Assembly (NCBI GenBank): GCA_009885445.1
Contig: VFKQ01000172.1
Location: 1 to 25,329, forward strand
Direction: 5' to 3'
Origin: Anaerolineaceae bacterium
Lineage (GTDB): Bacteria; Chloroflexota; Anaerolineae; Anaerolineales; Villigracilaceae
Length of the DNA stretch: 25,329 bases
Every line of letters starts with the position of its first letter. Within the stretch, counting starts at the first letter, position 1. Shown one piece after another: positions 15,572 through 20,876 of this stretch. The notes under the pieces were generated by a model. It searched no databases and was not told the origin of the DNA. It worked only from the letters and a program-made list of their open reading frames with translations. A program made the translations under genes and the position numbers.

Positions 15572-16252
15572 TCACTCATCAACGATTTCATCGAAAAACA
15601 TATACGACAGTGCAATGAAGATGACGTCGTAGCCGATGAGGATGTTGAGCGAGGGCATGATTTCGGCGAGTGGCGCATCGGCGAGGAAGGCGTTGCTGGC
15701 TTTGACGGCGGCTAGCAAAACCGGCAGGATGACGGGGAATAAAAGAATCGGTAGAAGCACGTCGCGCGTGCGCGCATGGACGGCCATGCTGGCCAACAGA
15801 GTGCCGACGGCGGCGTAGCCCACCGAGCCAAGCAAAATGACGAGCAACAGCCCGGGTTGAAAAAGATTCTCGTTATATAAAACCGCATACACCGGCAGGA
15901 CGATGGCTTCGACGATGAGCATAAAGGCCAGGTTGCTGATGGCCTTGCCGAAGAAAATGGCAGAGCGGTCAATGGGCGCGAGTAGGAGACCGTCCAGTGA
16001 ACCGCGATCTTTTTCGACGGCCATTGAGCGGTTGAGGCCGAGAGTCCCTGCAAAGGCGAAGGTGGACCAGAGCACACCAGCGGTCACGTCTTTGCGCGTG
16101 ACGGGGTCGAGGTCGAGGGTAAAGTTGAAGATGAGGATGACCAACAGCGAAAAGACGAGCATGGCCGAAAGCAATTCGCGTGAACGCAGTTCGGCAGACA
16201 AATCCTTGCGGACAATGGCGAGGGTGGCGCGGAGGAGGGAGGGAGTGAGCAT
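15572..16252 (-). CDS. ccmB: Heme exporter permease CcmB
   Basis: This 226-residue protein has six hydrophobic segments and the CcmB pattern: an N-terminal R-K-D-L-x-x-E-L-R-S-R-E, then G-x-L-W-x-x-F-x-F-A-x-x-x-x-L-N-R-S and E-K-D-R-G-S-L-D-G-L-L-L-A-P. It is the permease partner of the CcmA ATPase in the complex that drives release of heme-loaded CcmE. Length fits. No ribosome binding site is visible: the bases before the ATG are part of a 7-base tandem array, so translation may depend on coupling or on an unstructured leader. Confidence 0.93.
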   Translation of the reverse strand: MLTPSLLRATLAIVRKDLSAELRSRELLSAMLVFSLLVILIFNFTLDLDPVTRKDVTAGVLWSTFAFAGTLGLNRSMAVEKDRGSLDGLLLAPIDRSAIFFGKAISNLAFMLIVEAIVLPVYAVLYNENLFQPGLLLVILLGSVGYAAVGTLLASMAVHARTRDVLLPILLFPVILPVLLAAVKASNAFLADAPLAEIMPSLNILIGYDVIFIALSYMFFDEIVDE

Positions 16253-16256
16253 GAGG

Positions 16257-16305
16257 GAAAAGATGAAAGATGAAAGATGAAGGTTGGGGAGCGAAAGATG
16301 AAAGA
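16257..16305. repeat. Seven-unit heptamer array (TGAAAGA type)
   Basis: Seven consecutive 7-base units, most TGAAAGA or one or two bases different, lie immediately upstream of the ccmB start codon on the minus strand. The same unit reappears at 17160-17180 and 24511-24524. Confidence 0.75.
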
Positions 16306-16320
16306 AAAACAGTTTGATAG

Positions 16321-16376
16321 TTACGTAGTTGCGTAGTTTTCCTGTTTACGTGTTTAGGTGTCTACGTGTCTACCCC
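16321..16376. repeat. Seven-unit octamer array containing the ccmA stop codon
   Basis: Seven 8-base units (for example TTACGTAG, TTTACGTG, TTTAGGTG, TCTACGTG, TCTACCCC) run without a gap. The last one supplies the ccmA stop codon (16370-16372). A shorter array of the same kind lies at 17133-17148. Confidence 0.75.
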
Positions 16377-17068
16377 GCCAGCGCCTGCTTGTAAAACGAC
16401 AATAAATTTCCGCCGCCAAACGAATCGCGGGTGGCGGATGCGGCGATGACTCCGCGCGAGAGCACGTCGAAGCGGGTGGCGAGGTCTTCGGCGCGGGCCA
16501 GGTCGTGAGAGGTCATCACAACGGTGCGGCCTTGTTTGGCTACTGTGCGCAAAACATCATCCAGCATTTCGGATGCATCCTGGTCGAGGCCGGTGTAGGG
16601 TTCGTCGAAGAGAATCACCTGCGGGTCGTGCAGGATGGCGCGGCCAATGCTGAGACGTTGAGTCATGCCGCGCGAGAAGTTGCGCACCAAATCCTTGCGG
16701 CGCGTGTCGAGGCCGACGAGTTCGAGGACTTCTGTGATTCGAGACTGGAGACTGGAGACTGCATAGAGGCGCGCGAAGAATTGTAAATTTTCTTCGGCAG
16801 AGAGGTCGGCATAAAGCAAGGGCAAGTGCGAGACCACGCCCAACCGCGCGCGGACTTGCGCTGACTCGGCGGGAAGTTTGTGCCCGGCCACTGTCACCTC
16901 ACCAAACGTGGGGCGCGAGAGCGAAGCCAGCACGCGCAGAAACGTCGTCTTGCCTGCGCCGTTGGGGCCGAGCAAAGCCACGAACTCGCCAGCGCGCACG
17001 TCAAAGTCCAGCCCGCGCAAGACGGTCTTTGTTCCAAAGCGTTTGGTGAGTTTGTAGACTTCAATCAT
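16370..17068 (-). CDS. ccmA: Heme exporter ATPase CcmA
   Basis: This 232-residue ABC ATPase has Walker A G34-P-N-G-A-G-K-T41, Walker B V-I-L-F-D-E-P (151-157) and the switch histidine H188. Its signature reads F-S-R-G-M-T-Q in place of L-S-G-G-Q, a variant I recall in other CcmA-like ATPases. With CcmB it powers heme-CcmE release. Residues ~104-110 (V-S-S-L-Q-S-R) come from three perfect 7-base repeats, at a loop between two helices where length variation is tolerated. The start codon lies two bases from an octamer array and has no Shine-Dalgarno sequence. The stop codon lies inside another array. Confidence 0.92.
   Translation of the reverse strand: MIEVYKLTKRFGTKTVLRGLDFDVRAGEFVALLGPNGAGKTTFLRVLASLSRPTFGEVTVAGHKLPAESAQVRARLGVVSHLPLLYADLSAEENLQFFARLYAVSSLQSRITEVLELVGLDTRRKDLVRNFSRGMTQRLSIGRAILHDPQVILFDEPYTGLDQDASEMLDDVLRTVAKQGRTVVMTSHDLARAEDLATRFDVLSRGVIAASATRDSFGGGNLLSFYKQALAG
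16741..16761. repeat. Three perfect heptamers inside ccmA
   Basis: GAGACTG occurs three times without a break, 21 bases in all, so the array adds or replaces exactly seven codons and keeps the frame. Confidence 0.85.
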
Positions 17069-17070
17069 TT

Positions 17071-17118
17071 TAGTTAGATAGTTAGATAGTTAGATGGTTG
17101 GATGGTTGGATGGTTCAG
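17071..17118. repeat. Six-unit octamer array abutting the ccmA start
   Basis: Three TAGTTAGA, two TGGTTGGA and one TGGTTCAG follow without a gap, showing block-wise spread of unit variants. Only two bases separate the array from the ccmA ATG. Confidence 0.85.
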
Positions 17119-17132
17119 TGGTTTGCGAGTTT

Positions 17133-17180
17133 CGTGTCTACCTGTCTACCTGCGCGTTTTCTTTCATCTTTCATCCCTGA
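17133..17180. repeat. Octamer then heptamer arrays at the 3' end of the cytochrome c gene
   Basis: CGTGTCTA and CCTGTCTA (17133-17148) are followed by TCTTTCA twice and TCCCTGA (17160-17180). The heptamers extend into the cytochrome c gene and contain its stop codon (17164-17166). Confidence 0.7.
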
Positions 17181-18957
17181 GTCTCGCCTTCAACTCCGCC
17201 CGTCGCGCGTGATAGGCTTCGCTTTGAATCTTGCCGGCGCGATGCAGGTCGTCGAGGGCGATGATGGCGTCGAGCAGGTCGTCTTGCGAGACGAATTCAT
17301 CTTCTGTTTCGCTTTCATCTTCGTCACGCGCATACAGCCACAGACTGAGGAAAATAAGCAGGACGCCCAGCACGCCCACAACAATTAAGATGTTCACATT
17401 CGACGCGCCGCTCAATTGCACGGTCACGGTGCTTCCAGCGGCAATGCCCACGCCGTTGTATTCGCGATATTTCGTGTTGTTGAAAGTTTGCAAGTCGCCT
17501 TGCGTTAAAGAATCACTCTTTAATTTCACGCCGTCAGGCACCAGCACGAGCAACGCGTCTGCATCCTGTGTGAAGAGCTGACTGATCTGCATGCCGGAGG
17601 TGTAGGGCAGGGTATAGAAAGAAACAAAGCCATAGGCTGTTTCACTGGGCGGCATCGCAAAACCATTCTCGGTGGCCAACAGCGGCGCGCTATCCTGAGT
17701 CTTGTCAAAGCCGACATTTTGCGCGCTCAACGGCACTTTGATAAATGGAATTTCGGTCAGCGAGTCCACCAGCAGGGTGGTCTCGCCGAGATTCGAAAAA
17801 GTGTACACCGCAATGACCTGCACCACGCTCTCGCTGACCTCAAAGAAAATATGCACCTGCTCAAAACGAATCAGCGAAAGGTCGCTGGAGGTTTCATAAA
17901 CAATGAAGGGAGGGATGGTCATGCTATCCACGCCCGCCTCTACAAAGGTCAGCGCAGATTGGTAGGTTACGCCGCCATAAGTCAATTCAGCGACGAAGAT
18001 GCGGCCCTCGACAAATTCCACGTTCGTGAACGTATACGTCCCATCCGCGCTGACGGTGGAGTCGAGCGAGAGCGCCTCTTCCGGTGCGACGTTCTGGTCT
18101 TGCGCGTGATTGAAGCCGCGCAGCTTGACATTTAATCCGGCGACGTTTGCGCCGAGGATGGAACCTGTCACCGTGTTGCCCGTCGCCTCGGGCGTGGACA
18201 CTTCGACCGTGCCCAGCGCGGGCGTGAGGCTGGAGTCAGTTGCGAGCGGCGTCTCACCAGCGGAGGCTGTTTGGGTTGCGGCGGGAGTCACTGTCGCTGT
18301 GGCCGTTACGGGCGCGGGCGGTGAGGCGAAGGTTAGGGTGCGCAAATAAGCGGCGGCGGCGTACAGGTCTTCGTCGCTTAAACCCGCTTTGAGGGCGGTC
18401 ACGTTTTCGCTTCCAGTTTTCAACAGGGCCACGAGGGCATCGTCGCTGAGCGCGGACATTTCTTTTAAGTCCATGAAAAAAGTGAGCGGGCAGTCCACAC
18501 AATTTGCTGAGAAAATTTCCTGTCCGCGCGCAATTTGTGCGGGTGTGTTGTGCAGACTCATGGCGTAGGCGATCACGTCCCAGCGCTGCTGCTCGCTGAG
18601 GCTGACGAAGGGCGGCATGAAGCGCTCGATGTTGCCGCGCGAAACCATTGTGAACCAGGCGGCGGGCGCATCCTCACGGGCCACTTGCGGCAGACCCAGT
18701 GCGGCCACGCTGACGGGTAATTGCTTGCCCTGCTCGCCGTCGCCGAGGCCAGCGACGCCATGACAGGCCGCGCACTTTGCCGCGTAAATTTCTGCGCCGC
18801 GGATGAGGTCCGGCGCCTGCGCCGGATACAGCGGGCCCAGCGTGGGCGGCGGCTCGGGCGACACATACCCGGGCGGCGGGGTGATATCTTCGGCCAGCGA
18901 GAAGTTGCAAGATGTGAGTAGGAGAAGGAGAGGGAGAAGGAGGATGCGATGGTTCAT
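17164..18957 (-). CDS. Membrane-bound cytochrome c lipoprotein with a degenerate second heme domain
   Basis: This 597-residue protein has a lipobox L-T-S-C (C17), so it is lipid-anchored outside. The first cytochrome c domain has C62-A-A-C-H66 and a likely axial methionine M114 (R-F-M-P-P-F). A second domain (~143-210) keeps the family's ending but reads C153-V-D-C-P157 in place of C-x-x-C-H, and the loop after it is short. A Thr/Ala/Pro linker, a carboxypeptidase-regulatory-like beta region (~262-340) and another beta domain follow. Then come a membrane helix at ~521-543 and a cytoplasmic tail ending in a SHOCT-like helix (L-D-D-L-H-R-A-G-K-I). It heads the ccm unit. The start has no Shine-Dalgarno sequence. 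Confidence 0.85.
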   Translation of the reverse strand: MNHRILLLPLLLLLTSCNFSLAEDITPPPGYVSPEPPPTLGPLYPAQAPDLIRGAEIYAAKCAACHGVAGLGDGEQGKQLPVSVAALGLPQVAREDAPAAWFTMVSRGNIERFMPPFVSLSEQQRWDVIAYAMSLHNTPAQIARGQEIFSANCVDCPLTFFMDLKEMSALSDDALVALLKTGSENVTALKAGLSDEDLYAAAAYLRTLTFASPPAPVTATATVTPAATQTASAGETPLATDSSLTPALGTVEVSTPEATGNTVTGSILGANVAGLNVKLRGFNHAQDQNVAPEEALSLDSTVSADGTYTFTNVEFVEGRIFVAELTYGGVTYQSALTFVEAGVDSMTIPPFIVYETSSDLSLIRFEQVHIFFEVSESVVQVIAVYTFSNLGETTLLVDSLTEIPFIKVPLSAQNVGFDKTQDSAPLLATENGFAMPPSETAYGFVSFYTLPYTSGMQISQLFTQDADALLVLVPDGVKLKSDSLTQGDLQTFNNTKYREYNGVGIAAGSTVTVQLSGASNVNILIVVGVLGVLLIFLSLWLYARDEDESETEDEFVSQDDLLDAIIALDDLHRAGKIQSEAYHARRAELKARLRDER

Positions 18958-18981
18958 GGGTTATCGGAGACTTGAGATTGG

Positions 18982-19021
18982 GAGAATTAGAGAATTGGAT
19001 ACTGTCGAACTATCAAACTAC
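18982..19021. repeat. Octamer array upstream of the cytochrome c gene
   Basis: GAGAATTA, GAGAATTG, GATACTGT, CGAACTAT and CAAACTAC follow one another as 8-base units with increasing divergence. The first two match the units in the ccmB-ccmC spacer. Beyond it, 19052-19090 holds CACGAAT-type repeats. Confidence 0.55.
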
Positions 19022-19107
19022 AGCTGATGTGAAATCAAAAACCAGAACGGTTCTTTAACACGAATGCCTCGAAAATGCGAATTTCACGAATAATATCCTA
19101 CACAGAT

Positions 19108-19420
19108 TCAAGTAGCAAGCGCAACAGGTTGATGGAAGAATACTTCAACAGGGGTTTTGAAGTCAAGGCATTTTCTAGGACGATGATTGAGCTTGTCAAC
19201 GGCAAGTTTGGTTGCAGATAAGGTTAGCTTGGAGAAGTCGGTTTCTTTGGAAAGTACTGCGAACCCAACTCATTGGTGTTTTCATTAGTGCCACGCTCCG
19301 CTCTCAGGCCGAATAAGGATGAGCAAAGTAAAAAATTGCCTGCGCGGAATGTACACGATAAACAATCCTGGGACGAAGATGAGCAAGGAGAGAGATTTGA
19401 GTGCAGTCGTGGAGGTCTCC
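19108..19420 (-). pseudogene. IS30-family transposase, broken C-terminal remnant
   Basis: Pieces of an IS30-type DDE transposase read in order on the minus strand but in different frames: F-Y-F-A-H-P-Y-S-A followed by a stop where W is expected; E-R-G-T-N-E-N-T-N-E-L (from 19298); Q-Y-F-P-K; then K-E-T-D-F-S-K-L; and finally L-N-H-R-P-R-K-C-L-D-F-K-T-P-V-E-V-F, with the terminal stop at 19108-19110. The F-A-x-P-Y-x-x-W-E-R-G-x-N-E-N and N-x-R-P-R-K-x-L motifs are diagnostic of the family. The D-N-G-K-E-F region is deleted and the N-terminal half is not recognisable. At least two frameshifts and one nonsense change make it inactive. A faint upstream match (A-T-L-V near 19608) may belong to it. 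Confidence 0.78.
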
Positions 19421-19428
19421 ATTAGTAG

Positions 19429-19580
19429 CTTGACAATGTCACATTTCAAAACCTTTTACCACAAAGTCGACAAAGGGTCACAAAGGAGAGCAAAATACTA
19501 AAATCAAAGGTTTCCTTCGTGTTACTTCGTGCCCTTTGTGGTTAAGAATTTTGGTTTCAGCCTTAATGTGACATTGTCAA
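19429..19580. mobile_element. MITE-like palindromic element with 16-bp terminal inverted repeats
   Basis: TTGACAATGTCACATT (19430-19445) and its exact complement (19565-19580) bound a ~150-base segment. Inside, two CACAAAGG/CACGAAGG nonamer arrays face each other, so much of the element is self-complementary. AGTAG flanks it on both sides (19424-19428 and 19581-19585), as expected for a 5-base target duplication. It codes for nothing and abuts the IS30 remnant. The remaining sequence to 19692 shows no gene. Confidence 0.6.
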
Positions 19581-19692
19581 AGTAGTTACAGTTAGGCACA
19601 AGAGTGGCGCATTCAGTATAACAAAAATCATTTGCCATGCTTGGCTCAGCAAAGGCCGCTCTCGGAGGGCCGTAATTTCAAGGTCAATCAGT

Positions 19693-20784
19693 TTACTCCA
19701 CCAGCGAGCGTTTCAACTTCCTGCGCTCCACCTTCTTCTTGGGCAAAATTCTCCTCGCCAATTTCTGCCCCTCCTTCACCAGCGGATTATCCATTAACCG
19801 ATTGTTCTTCGGCAAATGCAAGAATCGACGAATCGTGCGGAACTGGTCGCCGCGATAGACGAGACGCTCGACGCGCAATTTTTTTGCCAGCGCCTGAATC
19901 TCTTTGACGGGGAACATCTGCAAGCCAGAACGTGTGACCTTTAACGATGCCGCCGCAATCGCAAAGCGGACAGATTCCTCCAGCCCCCAGCCCTGCAAAT
20001 ATCCATAAATATATCCGGACGAAAATGTTGCGCCCGCACCTGATCCATCCACGGCTTTCACTTTGGGCGCGTACACGCGGATAATCTCTTCGCCCTGCAC
20101 GACCATGCCGCCCTGGCTGGCCATGGTGATGATGGCAGTTTTGATGCCAGCGTTAAACAGTTTGCGCGCCACGCCAAGCATGGCCTGCTTCTTGCCAATC
20201 TGTGCCGCATCGGTGACGGCCTGACAGATGGTGACCAGACCGGCGTATTTTTTCAGCAGGTCGGGATTTTTGTGTCCGTGCTCAAAGTTGAGGAAGACGG
20301 GCACTTTTTGTTTTTGGGCTTCTTTCATGGCGCGCAAGATGTGCGCGTCGCCGTCGTACCAGTCTACGTAGAGCAGTTTTGATTTTTTGATTAGCGAAAG
20401 ATCGGCCACATCCAGGGTCTTCAGAATTTCCTCCGACCTTTGCCAGAAATACGTGCGCGCGCCCTTTTTATCCGAGACGTTGACTTCGAGCGGGGTTTTG
20501 TATTTTTTGGTGAAGCGTACGTCGGCTTGCACGCCCATCTTTGCGAGCGTGTCGGCCACGTGATGCCCGAGCAAGTCATCGCCGACGGCGGTGCCGATCA
20601 TGCCGCTGGGCACACTCCATTGACTCAGGTTGCAGGCAATGATGGCCGCGTCGTCATACACGTACTCGCTGACCTGATGCACGATCGCGCCAGTGTTGTG
20701 TCGCGGCAGTTTGTCGAGCGCCATGATGTAGACGGGCGTCAACATGCCGAAGCCGACGTAAGATGGAGGGGTTTTCTTTTGCAT
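19693..20784 (-). CDS. PfkB-fold carbohydrate kinase-like protein lacking the catalytic Asp
   Basis: This 363-residue protein has the ribokinase/PfkB layout: an early S-G-M-I-G-T-A-V-G-D-D-L-L-G segment like the family's G-x-V-G-x-D-x-x-G motif, and a late D-G-S-G-A-G-A-T-F-S-S-G-Y motif. In active kinases the late motif reads G-A-G-D and the Asp is the catalytic base; here residue 252 is Ala (codon GCA). It may bind a sugar, nucleoside or sugar-acid without phosphorylating it, or use another base. The open frame extends to 20814, but those ten residues come from the nonamer repeat and are excluded. No Shine-Dalgarno sequence is seen, and a start at 20748 is possible. It lies downstream of the FAD/GcvT gene. 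Confidence 0.78.
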   Translation of the reverse strand: MQKKTPPSYVGFGMLTPVYIMALDKLPRHNTGAIVHQVSEYVYDDAAIIACNLSQWSVPSGMIGTAVGDDLLGHHVADTLAKMGVQADVRFTKKYKTPLEVNVSDKKGARTYFWQRSEEILKTLDVADLSLIKKSKLLYVDWYDGDAHILRAMKEAQKQKVPVFLNFEHGHKNPDLLKKYAGLVTICQAVTDAAQIGKKQAMLGVARKLFNAGIKTAIITMASQGGMVVQGEEIIRVYAPKVKAVDGSGAGATFSSGYIYGYLQGWGLEESVRFAIAAASLKVTRSGLQMFPVKEIQALAKKLRVERLVYRGDQFRTIRRFLHLPKNNRLMDNPLVKEGQKLARRILPKKKVERRKLKRSLVE

Positions 20785-20786
20785 TT

Positions 20787-20876
20787 TTTTAAACACAAAG
20801 GACACGAAGTACACAAAGGGGGAAGCCCTTTAAATGTATTTCCTTCGTGACCTTTGTGCCCTTTGTGGTTAAAGAA
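20787..20876. repeat. Opposed nonamer arrays (CACAAAGG type) between the PfkB-like and FAD/GcvT genes
   Basis: On the plus strand ACACAAAGG, ACACGAAGT and ACACAAAGG (20792-20819) face an inverted array (20838-20871) that reads CCACAAAGG, GCACAAAGG, TCACGAAGG on the minus strand. The two can pair. The second array starts a few bases after the stop codon of the FAD/GcvT gene and the first ends next to the PfkB-like start. Confidence 0.7.

Noticed and set aside
16257..17118. Regular arrays as a CRISPR locus
   Set aside because: Units are 7-8 bases with no spacers and no cas genes nearby.
20785..20814. Ten-residue N-terminal extension of the PfkB-like protein
   Set aside because: The residues are encoded by the CACAAAGG nonamer repeat, which is non-coding elsewhere; the family similarity starts later.
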